From Papilionanthe hookeriana x Papilionanthe teres (Eukaryota; Streptophyta; Magnoliopsida; Asparagales; Orchidaceae): a DNA stretch of 64,000 bases. The translations under genes and the position numbers were made by a program. The notes under the pieces are model-generated. The model worked only from the letters and a program-made list of their open reading frames with translations. It was not told the origin of the DNA and searched no databases. The stretch lies in contig CM040431.1 in NCBI GenBank assembly GCA_022702705.1, forward strand, positions 27,173,623 through 27,237,622, in the 5' to 3' direction. Positions 55,501-64,000 of this stretch are shown piece after piece (position 1 is the stretch's first letter; each line of letters opens with the position of its first letter).

Positions 55501-56316
55501 TGAACAAAAGAAACCAGTCATCGCTGTTGATTGGGAGAGCAGTTCCGAAAAAGAAAACCAAGAAGCAAGTAATGTAGATAAATCAAAAGAAACCCCTGTT
55601 CAAGATCTCTCTCGAAGACGAAAAGAACGAAGAATACAAATCAATGCACGAGAAGATTAACCACTATGTGCATACTATGACCCTAACTTCCATCCACTCT
55701 AATAAAGTCGAGGGTATGGTGGTCAAGGAAGTGCATGGTGGGGTGCTAAGCCGATCAAGTTTTACCGTGGTACTTCTTCTTCCAATGCCGAAAATGATGT
55801 AAAATTTAAAGATGTTGCTTCATCCGAATTAATGGAATTGCCTTTCGAGTGGTACTCTCCCCGTTTTCAAAATTCGATTCAACGTGGTATCTTACCTAAA
55901 CAAGTGGTCAAAAGGTCAATCACAGCACTTTGAAAAATTATGGAATAACTCCGTCGACCGCCCAATTCAAAGCATGGTCTCGGATTCGCATAGTAGCGCC
56001 ACTAATGACATAGAATTTTGCTTGGTTGTCACTTGCGAGCCTAATGAAGGCTTCCGGAAGCTTCATATGATCTTAAGGATCTACCAATCCGAGACGCTCC
56101 GCCGAACTTGAAGAAGAAATTAAATTTACAATAGACGAGTTAATAGAAGTTAACTTAGGTACTAGCGAAGAGTCCAGGCCGACCTTTGTTAGCCCCTTAA
56201 TAAAGAAGTCTCCGAAGAAATGATCAAGCTACTAATGGAATTCAAGGACTCGTTTTGCTTGGTGTTATGATGAAATGCCGGATTAGCTCCGCAGGTGGCA
56301 GCTTCACAAGCTAAGA
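55501..56316 (+). pseudogene. Tat-2 PR-RT linker
   Basis: Collinear with 40473-41310 but with frequent small indels; readable pieces include NKWSKGQSQHFEKLWNN and CLVVTCEPNEGF (55884-56060). No long open frame. Confidence 0.65.
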
Positions 56317-57650
56317 GTGGATCACACTGTCGTTCCAGTCAGACAAGCTCCGAGAAGAATGCATCTAGAGATTGAACAACAAGTTATAGCTGAATTTAAG
56401 AAGCTAATTGACGCTAAATTTTTCCCTGAAGAACAATACCCGACTTGGTTAGCCAATGTGGTACCAGTCAGAAAGAAGAATGGACAGATCAGAATCTGCG
56501 TGGATTTCAGAGATTTGAATAAAGAATGCCCAAAGGACGAGTTCTCGCTACCGATTCTAGATATCGACATTGCTTCAACACATGAGATCTTCTCTTTCAT
56601 GGATGGATCGTTAGGATACAATCAGATAAAGATGGCACCAGAAGACGAAAAGTTCACAGCCTTTAGAATGCCAATCGGAGTATACTATTGCATACGTAAT
56701 GCCTTTCGGATCGAAGAACACAAGAGCGACCTACCAAAGAGCAATGACAAGAATTTTTTATGATCTCATTCACAACCAAGTTGATTGCTATGTGGATGAT
56801 GTGGTCATCAAGAGAAAACTCGAAGGAAGATCACATGTATGATTCGAGAATTGTTTTCGAGCGATTAAGATAATTTAACCTTAAGATGAATCCCCTGAAA
56901 TAAGCCTTCGTCGTCACCTCTAGGAAATTCTTAGGATTTTTTGTCTGACATCGCGAAATTGAAATCGATCCAGAGAAGATTAAAGCTATCTTAGAAATGC
57001 CGCCTCCAAAAAATTTGAAACAACTACGATCCTTTCAAGGGAAGTTGGCATATCTTTGACGCTTTATTTCTAATTTGTCACATTGGTATCAGCCCTTCTC
57101 AGCATTAGTTAAAAAAGACTCCAAATTTGTTTCGGAAGATAAATGTCAGCGGGCCCTCGAGGACATTAAGAAGTATTTAATGACACCTCCTGTCTTAGAT
57201 GCCCCAGTCTTAGGTCGACCGTTGATACTTTATACTGCAGCTTTAGACGACTCCCTCGGAGCCCTGCTAGCCCACGTCAATGATGAGGGTAAGAAAAACG
57301 CTCTCTACTACTTGAGTCATCGTCTAATTCCGACGGAGGTAAAGTATCCCCCGATTGAGAAGCATTGTTTGGCCCTGATCTTCACCGCTTAAAAGCTCAG
57401 GCATTAACTCTCTCATAAGGTCAACCTTATCTCGAAGTTTAATCTGTTGCAATACTTGATGACCCGCTCGACGCTTTCTAACAGACTTGCCAAGTGGTCG
57501 ATGATACTATTGCAATTCGATATAACTTTCGTTCCCCTTCATACCGTAAAGGGACAAGTCCTAGCAGCCTTTCTGGCAACGCACCCTTTACCTACAGAAT
57601 CGCCAATCAACGACGACTTTCCAGACGAGAAGATAATGAGCTTAGAAGAC
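56317..57650 (+). pseudogene. Tat-2 reverse transcriptase and RNase H
   Basis: Better preserved than Tat-1. 148 codons open at 56317: VPVRQAPRRMHLEIEQQVIA, YPTWLANVVPVRKKNGQIRI, CVDFRDLNKECPKDEF, FSFMDGSLGYNQIKMAPEDE, KFTAFRMPIGV. The active site CYVDDVVIKR is readable at 56786-56815 in another phase. The later part has ALVKKDSKFVSEDKCQRALE, RPLILYTAALDDSLGALLAH, IPTEVKYPPIEKHCLALIF and ARSTLSNR-like TRSTLSNRLAKWSMILLQF. Stops at 57057 and 57390 and indels separate the parts. Both RT aspartates are kept. Confidence 0.8.
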
Positions 57651-58100
57651 CCCGGTGATCGACGTTAGGAATTGTACTTCGACGAAGCATCCTCAGTACA
57701 GAAGAACAAGGAATCGCAAACGACAGTGCCCGGGAAGGCAGGAATCAGACTAATATTCATAACACCAGAGCGGGAGATGTTAAGGTACTCCTACCATTTA
57801 ACAGAACCGTGTACAAATAATGAAGCATAATATGAAGCCCTTATAACCGGACTGGAATTAACCTATCAGATGGGGATAACAGATATCAACATCTGCGGAG
57901 ATTCATAGTTGTTCATACAACAGGTCGCAGGACAGTACAAAATTCTGAAACCAAGACTAGAGCAGTACTTTCAGTATGCAATGAAGTTGTTGGAACAGAT
58001 TCTGAATGTAACGATCTACAAGATTCCCAGAAGAGAAAACGCTCTTGCAGACGCGCTAGCCCGCCTTGCAAAAGAATTTGCCTGCTTACAGGATGAGTCA
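57651..58100 (+). pseudogene. Tat-2 second (archaeal-type) RNase H
   Basis: ELYFDEASSVQKNKESQTTV (first D), AGIRLIFITPEREMLRYSY, TEPCTNNEA followed by TAA where Tat-1 has Glu (57829) and YEALITGLELTYQMGITDI, then ICGDS (D), a TAG, LFIQQVAGQYKILKPRLEQY and RRENALADALARLAKEF. This clearer copy confirms the domain in Tat-1. Confidence 0.8.
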
Positions 58101-59403
58101 GTTGAAATGTCAGTTCAGGGACGACAGGTCTTATCGCAGCTCGACATGGATGTGATACACCGATCAGAAAAAGAAGAAGAAACAAGGTAACGACAGTGAT
58201 GTAAACTACGGAAGAATAGCCGCAATCGTTAATAGTACTCACCCGCAAACAGAAACCTACTCGGACGATAAGTCGTTATCCCATCAGATCAAGAAAAGAA
58301 CTCTGTCTTACGCATTAATTAATAATACCTTATACAAAAGGTCTTTCAATCAGATGTGACTAAGGTGCCTGAGTGGGTCTGAAGCTCGTGAGATTGTTAA
58401 AGAGGTGCACTCAAGACTTTGTGGTGCTCATCAGTCGGGTCCAAAGATGAAAATGAAGATTAAGATACTAGCGTCCTACTGGCCCTCGATGATGACCAAC
58501 TGCATGAAAACTGCCAAAAGTTGTCACCAGTGCCAAGTGCATGGAGTGGTTCTACACTAACCTCCAAATGTGCTACATCCTACAATTGCGTCATGGCCGT
58601 TTGAATGTTGGGGCACAGACATTGTGGGTCTGATAGAACCGCCTTCCTCCAGAGGACATCACTTCATTCTTGCAGCTACAGACTACTTTTCAAAGTGGGC
58701 AGAAGCAGTACCGCTCAGAGAATTGAAGGCACATCACGTGCTGCAGTTCTTCAGAAATCAAGTCGTCTACCGTTTAAGGGTACTGCGCAGAATTATCTCA
58801 GATAACGGGTCAGCTCTCAGAAGTACGAAGATTAACAGTTTTGTCAGAAGGCACGGTGTAGATTGGCGCTATTCAATGATTTACTACCCAAGAGCGAATG
58901 GCCTGGCCGAGGCATTTAATAAAACTCTCGTCCAAATCTTAAAGAAAACTTTGGGCGACAACAAAAGAAATTGGCATGAGAAGTTGTTAGAAGCCTTGTG
59001 GGCCTACAGAATGACTTTCAGAACTCCTACTCAGTCGACGCCTTACTCTGTAGTGTACGGGTCCGAGACCGTCTTGCCCTTAGAGGTTCAGCTTCCGTCT
59101 CTCAGAATTGCAGTCACGGACAAGATTACTGCATAAGAGAACGCCAGACTACGATTAGAAGAACTAGAAAGCTTGGAAGGAAAATGACTTTCAGCACAGC
59201 AGAATCTGGAATTGTATCAAGCCAAGATGATCCGAGCCCACGATAAAATGGTCCACCCAAGGACATTCAAAGTCGGTGACTTGGTTCTAGTTCTCAAGAT
59301 ACCTATTCTTGCACACCGCAAGATAGGAGGCAAATTTGAACCAACTTGGGAGGGGCCGTTCGTGGTCGAGACAGTCACTCAGGAGGTTCCTACCAACTTG
59401 TGA
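58101..59403 (+). pseudogene. Tat-2 integrase
   Basis: HHCC region with EVHSRLCGAHQSGPK and AKSCHQCQVHG, a TAA at 58558, then 188 open codons at 58570-59136: WGTDIVGLIEPPSSRG (D), TDYFSKWAEAVPLRELKA, RIISDNGSALRSTKI (D), YYPRANGLAEAFNKT (E), WAYRMTFRTPTQSTPYSVVY and GSETVLPLEVQLPS. The C-terminal domain, partly in another phase, is at 59212-59403 (KMVHPRTFKVGDLVLVLKIP, KFEPTWEGPFVVETVTQEV). All three catalytic residues are present and it reaches the C-terminus, unlike Tat-1. Confidence 0.85.
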
Positions 59404-59788
59404 ATCGTCGTGGAGAACGATCTATGCTTCCAATCAATGGATGATATTTAAAGAAGTATTACGCAACTCGATGTTCCGAAAGATAGAGTTCCATCCCTAG
59501 GAGCACGGGCAGAGTGATCACTTGTAATCGGGTCCGAACCCAAAATTTGAATAAAAAAAATGATGAACAAATTTTTGTAAAAGAAAATATGTGAAAGAAA
59601 CCATCATAATAATGAAATTTTGACCTTTCCTTCCAAATCAATTTCATTCCTGTTTTTCCCTTACCTTTTCCTATCTTATTAAAACTCAAACGAAATAAAT
59701 AAATAAAATTCTTCATTAATGAATAAATTTTCTTATTGTTCTCATTCTTAGTACAGCCCCTGATCCTTTCCTTGTTTTTCGCAGGGAA
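59404..59788 (+). other. Untranslated stretch between Tat-2 integrase and third leader ORF
   Basis: The first 60 bases finish the integrase (eroded NADHLKKYY-type end). The rest is non-coding. From about 59640 it is T/C-rich (CCCTTACCTTTTCCTATC) and loosely resembles the Tat-1 leader at 35880-35980. It ends in CCTTGTTTTTCGCAG at 59784. No LTR or PBS of Tat type lies between. The minus-strand frame 59459-59716 is regarded as chance. Confidence 0.5.
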
Positions 59789-59887
59789 ATGTCGAGCGGG
59801 CGGTTGGTTCTGAACTTCAAGAATGGCGTGAGTCTAGCACTCAACGAAAATAAGATGAAGGATGGGGCCGTGATTGAGATTGAATAA
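59789..59887 (+). pseudogene. Start of a third Tat leader ORF, truncated
   Basis: MSSGRLVLNFKNGVSLALNE followed by NKMKDGAVIE aligns with the start of the ORF at 36165 (M-S-x3-L-x3-F-x-N-G, D-x-A-x-I). It is cut after about 30 codons by Athila sequence, giving an accidental TAA at 59885. It implies a further Tat copy whose gag-pol has been lost or lies elsewhere. Confidence 0.6.
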
Positions 59888-59893
59888 ATTTTT

Positions 59894-59910
59894 TGGCACC
59901 GTTGCCGGGG
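59894..59910 (+). promoter_or_regulatory. Primer-binding site variant 1 of Athila-4
   Basis: TGGCACCGTTGCCGGGG, one G-to-A change from the tRNA-Asp PBS. The match to the tRNA continues as ATTGAA (ATCGAA expected), longer than in the other copies. Confidence 0.7.
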
Positions 59911-59953
59911 ATTGAATTTTTAGTACGCATATATTTAGCGTGGGTCAAGTTTT

Positions 59954-59970
59954 TGGCGCCGTTGCTGGGG
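59954..59970 (+). promoter_or_regulatory. Primer-binding site variant 2 of Athila-4
   Basis: TGGCGCCGTTGCTGGGG, one C-to-T change, preceded by GTCAAGTTT as in Athila-1 and Athila-2. This is the PBS in the normal position relative to gag. Confidence 0.8.
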
Positions 59971-60074
59971 AGGAGCGGAGGCAAATTTTTTAGATTTTAA
60001 ATATTTTTATTTTATTTTATTCATTTTCTTTTATTATCAAAAATATAAAATACCAAAAAAATAAAAATAAATAA

Positions 60075-60099
60075 ATATATATATATATATATATATATA
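60075..60099. repeat. (AT)n microsatellite
   Basis: Twelve AT units in the Athila-4 leader, absent from Athila-1 and Athila-2. Confidence 0.9.
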
Positions 60100-60143
60100 A
60101 TTTTTAATAAGTAGAGATTTTATTTCTTGTTAATTAACTTTTT

Positions 60144-61490
60144 ATGCATAGTGCTGGATCTGAAGGATTATTACCTTTAGATTTTGAATTAGAAAGAACT
60201 ATTAAAAGAATTAAAAAAGGAAAACAAACTCAAAAAAATCCAAAAGATGGCTAATTTTCATAACAATTTACAAAATCCAATTGAAATTAATGAACAAAAT
60301 GTTTATAAACCATTAATGGATTATGCTAACCTTACAGTTGATGTACTTCATAGTAGTATTCAAATACCTGCTGTAGATGCTAATTCTTTTGAGCTTAAAC
60401 CATCTATCATTCAAATGGTTCAAAATAATCAATTTGGAGGAACACCAAATGAGGATCCAAATTTACACCTTGCTAGTTTTTTAGAACTTTGTGCTACCTT
60501 TAAATATAACAATGCTTCTGATGATGCTATTAGACTTTAGACTCTTTCCTTTTTCTTTAAGAGATAAAGCAAAGATGTGGTCGAACTCATTCGCAACAGG
60601 TTCTATTAAAACATGGGCTGAAATGGCACAAAATTTCCTTGCTAAATATTTTCCTCCTTCTAAAACTGCTAAATTAAGAAATGATATTACTTCATTTAGT
60701 CAATTTGACGAGGAGACAATTTATGAAACTTGGGAAAGATTTAAAGAACTATTAAGAAAATGTCCTCATCATGCTTTACCTGATTGGTTAATTATTCAAA
60801 CATTTTGTAATGGTTTAATTGGATCACTAAAATCAATTATCGATGCCGTCATTGGAGGTTCTTTAATGTCTATATCATTTGAAGAAGCTTATACTTTAAT
60901 TAAAGAAATGGCTAACAATAATTTTCAATGGCCTTCTGAAAGGATTAATCCTGAAAGAATGTCAAGTATTCAAGTAAACGAAGCCTTTTCTATCTTAGCT
61001 TCATAAGTAGCCGCAATATCTAAGAAATTAGATAATTTTGCCATCAACATATCACATAACAACTCATCTATTATCGAAGATTCTCAAACTATTGAAACTT
61101 TACAAGCTATTGATAGTAAAAATAATCCGTATTCAAATTATTATAATCCTGGATGGAAAAATCACCCTAATTTTAACTGGAATAACCAACAACAACAATG
61201 GGGTAATAATCAATCACATCCAACTGGAAATTGGAATAATCAAGTAAATTCAAATTATAAACCACCTGGATTTAATAATCAACATAAAAAGTTATCAATT
61301 GAAGAATTAATTTTACAAATGAGTAATCAATTACAAAATCAAAATACTGCTATTTATAATATTGAGAATCAAATGAAACAAATCACTCATTTAATTAATT
61401 AAAGACCTCCAAGAACACTTCCTAGTAATGTTGAAATTAATCCAAAAGAAACTGGAAAAGAACATGAACATGTTAAAGCTCGTACAACTT
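60144..61490 (+). pseudogene. gag: Athila-4 gag
   Basis: ATG 60144 (MHSAGSEGLLPLDFELERTI); an extra A near 60240 shifts frame to 60247 (MANFHNNLQNPIEINEQNVY). Conserved ELKPSIIQMVQNNQFGGTPN and NEDPNLHLASFLELCATF; a second shift near 60535 leads to 60491-61006 with RLFPFSLRDKAKMWSNSF, TAKLRNDITSF, YETWERFKELLRKCPHHALP and FQWPSERINPERMSSIQ. TAA at 61004 replaces CAA. The N/W/Q-rich tail (NPGWKNHPNFNWNN) follows to TAA 61399. No zinc knuckle. Confidence 0.85.
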
Positions 61491-62342
61491 AGAAGTGGAA
61501 AGGAATTAAAAGAAAGAATGCATAATGAAATTGAAAAAGAGATTGAGGTTGAAGAGATTGAAAAACCTAAAGAAACTCCTTCTCTTAATCAAGATCAAAC
61601 TAATATTTCTAATAATGTGGAAGTTGAAAAACCACCACCACCTTTTCCTCAAAGATTAAAACAACAGAAGCTTGATCATCAAATTTCTAAGTTCTTTGAA
61701 ATTTTTAAGAAACTTACTATAAACATACCTTTTGCTGAAGCTTTGGAACAGATGCCAACTTATGCAAAATTTATGAAGGATATATTAAGTAAGAAACAAA
61801 AATTTGAAGCTTTTGAAACTATTGCTTTAAGTGAAGAATGTAGTGCAATAATTCAAAAGAAATTACCTCAGAAACTTAAAGATCCTAGAAGTTTTACTAT
61901 ACCTTGTGCTATTGAAGAAAAATTTTGTGGAAAAGCTTTATGTGATTTAGGAGCAAGTATTAATCTCATGTCATTTTCTATTTATCGAAGGTTGAATTTA
62001 GGAGAGATTACTCCCACCACTGTAACCCTTCAGTTAGCTGATAAATCTATCACTTACCCTAAAAGAGTTATAGAGGATGTACTTGTTAACGTAGATAAAT
62101 TTATCTTCCCTGTGGATTTCATTGTACTTGAAATGGAAGAAGATAAAGAAATACCAATTATTTTAGGGAGACCTTTTCTATCTACCGGGCGAGCTATGAT
62201 TGATGTACAAAAAGGAGAATTAACTATGAGAGTTAATGATCAAGTGATTAAATTCAATGTTCTTAAATCGATGAAGTATCCTGGCAAAGAAAAATGCTAT
62301 CGTATGGATATTTTTAATTTTATAATTGAAAAATACTATTGA
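61491..62342 (+). pseudogene. Athila-4 aspartic protease
   Basis: One open frame of 304 codons (61428-62342) holding the K/E linker (VQLRSGKELKERMHNEIEKE), PPPPFPQRLKQQKLDHQISK, the KKLPQKLKDP block, DLGAS at 61944-61958 (catalytic Asp kept), VTLQLADKSITYP, FIVLEMEEDKEIPIILGRPF and AMIDVQKGELTMRVND. The least damaged protease in the window; called a pseudogene because the polyprotein around it is broken. Confidence 0.8.
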
Positions 62343-64000
62343 GAAAAATGTAAAATCATTCCTGAAGATGAAATTGAATTTTTAACTATTAAAAATGAAG
62401 AACTAAAAGAAGAAGAATTACTTAAAGAAACTCATTATATTAAAGATAACTGGGAAACTTTAGACATAACTCAAAATGATATACTTTTACCCTCAATTAA
62501 AAAGCACCTCGAACTAGAATTAAAAATGTTACCTTCACATTTAAAGTATGTATTTCTTGGAAATTCATTAACTTGACCTGTTATTATTTCTTCTGAGCTA
62601 AGTTTAGATCAAGAAGAAAAATTAATAGGCATGTTAAAGAATTATAAGAAAGCTTTTGGTTGGACTATTTGCTGATATAAGAGGAATAAACCCTTCCATT
62701 TGTATGCATAGAATTTTAATAGAAGAAAATTTTAAACCTACTATTGAACCGCAAAGAAGATTAAATCCTATCATGAAAGAGGTTGTTAAAAAAGAAATTT
62801 TAAAATGGTTAGATGATGGAATTATTTATCCTATTTCGGATAGCCAATGGGTAAGTCCTATTCATTGTGTTCCAAAGAAAGGAGGAGTAACTGTCACTGT
62901 CAATGATAAAAATGAACTAATTCCTTCAAGACAAGTTACTGGATGGCGAATTTGCATTGATTATCGGAAGTTAAATGACGCCGCTAGAAAGGATCATTTT
63001 CCTTTACCTTTCTTGGATCAAATGCTTGACAAATTAATCTGGACACTCATATTTCTGTTTTCTGGATGGATATTCTGGTTATCATCAATTACTTATCGCT
63101 CCTGAGGACCAAGAGAAAACAACATTTACAAGTCCTTATGGAACATTTGCCTTTAGAAGAATGACTTTTGGTTTATGTAATGCACCTGCAACTTTTCAAA
63201 GATGTATGATGTCAATATTTTGTGATTTTATTGACAAAGGAATTGAAGTATTCATGGACTATTTTTCAATTTTTGGAACTTCTTTTGAGTCTTGTTTGGA
63301 AAATATTTCCAAAGTTCTGAAAAGATGTGAAGAAACAAATTTAGTTCTTAACCGGGAAAAATGTCAATTGATGGTCACAGAAGGCATTGTACTTGGTCAC
63401 AAAGTTTCATAAAAAGGGATGGAAGTTGATCAAGCAAAAGTGAAAATTATTCGTTGAACCGCAACCCCTACTACTATTATTGATGTGAGAAGTTTTCTGG
63501 GTCATGCTGGATTTTATAGAAGATATATAAAGGATTTTTCTAAAATTGCTAAACCTCTTTGTCATTTATTGGAAAAAGAAGCTAAATTTGAATTTAATGA
63601 AGACTGTGTTAAAGCATTCAATATTTTAAAAGAAAAATTAATATCTGCACCTATAATTATTGCACCTAATTGGAATAAACCTTTTGAATTAATGTGCGAT
63701 GCAAGTGATTTTGCAATTGGAGTCCGTATTGGGACAAAAATATGAAAAAATTTTCAAAGTTATATATTATGCTAGTAAAACTCTTACCGAAACTCAAAGA
63801 AATTACACTACTACCGAGAAAGAGCTTTTAGCTATAGTATATGCCTTCGATAAATTTAGACCTTATCTTCTTGGTACCAAATGCATAGTTCATACCGATC
63901 ATTCCGCTATTAAATATTTAATGTTAAAAAAAGATGCTAAACCTATACTGATAAGATGGGTTTTACTTCTACAAGAATTTGATTTTCAAATAGTGGATAG
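62343..64000 (+). pseudogene. Athila-4 reverse transcriptase and RNase H, partial
   Basis: Linker, then RT from 62656: INPSICMHRILIEENFKPTI, GIIYPISDSQWVSPIHCVPK, WRICIDYRKLNDAARKDHF. A small indel near 63040 breaks the FLDGYSGYHQ motif. From 63161: GLCNAPATFQRCMMSIFCDF and the active site FMDYF near 63251-63265, where the second catalytic Asp is replaced by Tyr. Then FLGHAGFYRRYIKDFSKIAK, LMCDASDFAIG and RNase H blocks (YYASKTL, KFRPYLLGTK, HTDHSAIKYL) to the window edge. Integrase would lie beyond. Confidence 0.8.

Larger units (their letters stand above)
59888..64000 (+). mobile_element. Athila-4, 5'-truncated, running off the window
   Basis: No LTR body is present: sequence starts at the edge of a PBS, shows about 35 bases like an LTR end, then a second PBS, gag, PR and RT-RNase H. 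It is the most diverged of the four Athila copies at codon level, but its protease frame is the longest and least damaged. Confidence 0.8.

Noticed and set aside
28724..59887. Endogenous pararetrovirus or captured virus
   Set aside because: Integrase, LTRs, PBS and dual RNase H all fit a Tat-type Ty3/gypsy retrotransposon, and no movement or coat protein of pararetrovirus type is visible.

Overview
The window is a block of nested, decayed LTR retrotransposons from a plant nuclear genome, most likely heterochromatin of a flowering plant. No cellular gene, tRNA, rRNA or CRISPR array was found. The plant assignment rests on two Ty3/gypsy lineages known from plants. The first is Athila: a primer-binding site (PBS) complementary to tRNA-Asp, a protease with DLGAS, an integrase, an env-position ORF of the plant-transposon-protein type, and a PPT block following CTTGAGGACAAG. 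The second is Tat/Ogre-like: a PBS of the tRNA-Arg type, an RT-linked RNase H plus a second archaeal-type RNase H, and giant LTRs.

Layout. 1-1243 and 7838-7985: 3' end and LTR of an old Athila-like element X, split by a reverse-orientation Tat LTR (copy A, 1244-7837). 7986-17220: Athila-1, with 5' LTR, PBS, gag, an in-frame deletion joining the gag/protease junction to integrase, a 146-codon unknown ORF, an env-like ORF and a truncated 3' LTR. 17221 to about 24619: Athila-2, with 5' LTR, PBS, gag, PR, RT-RH, INT and the start of the 3' untranslated tail. About 24620-28723: Athila-3, gag to the INT zinc finger, joined directly to Athila-2 without any LTR. 28724 to about 43978: Tat-1, with a 6.8-kb 5' LTR (copy B), PBS, small leader ORF, gag, PR, RT-RH, second RNase H and INT, inserted in the Athila-3 integrase. 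About 43979-46386 and 53889-59403: Tat-2, a second gag-pol copy joined head to tail to Tat-1 without an LTR and split by a reverse-orientation Tat LTR (copy C, 46387-53888, with a 5-bp target duplication). 59404-59887: an untranslated stretch and the first 32 codons of a third Tat leader ORF. About 59888-64000: Athila-4, with two PBS copies, gag, PR and RT-RH, running off the window.

All coding regions carry stops and frameshifts, so nothing here looks autonomous. In life the products would form one replication cycle: Gag forms the particle, PR processes the polyprotein, RT and the RNase H domains copy the RNA from the tRNA primer, and INT inserts the DNA. The less ordinary content is the very long Tat LTRs with their promoter close to the 3' end, an Athila Gag without a zinc knuckle in all four copies, repeated GGCGCCTAGGCGCC palindromes, three joins between internal regions with no LTR between them, and a stretch of Tat-2 whose differences from Tat-1 concentrate at CTG/CAG.
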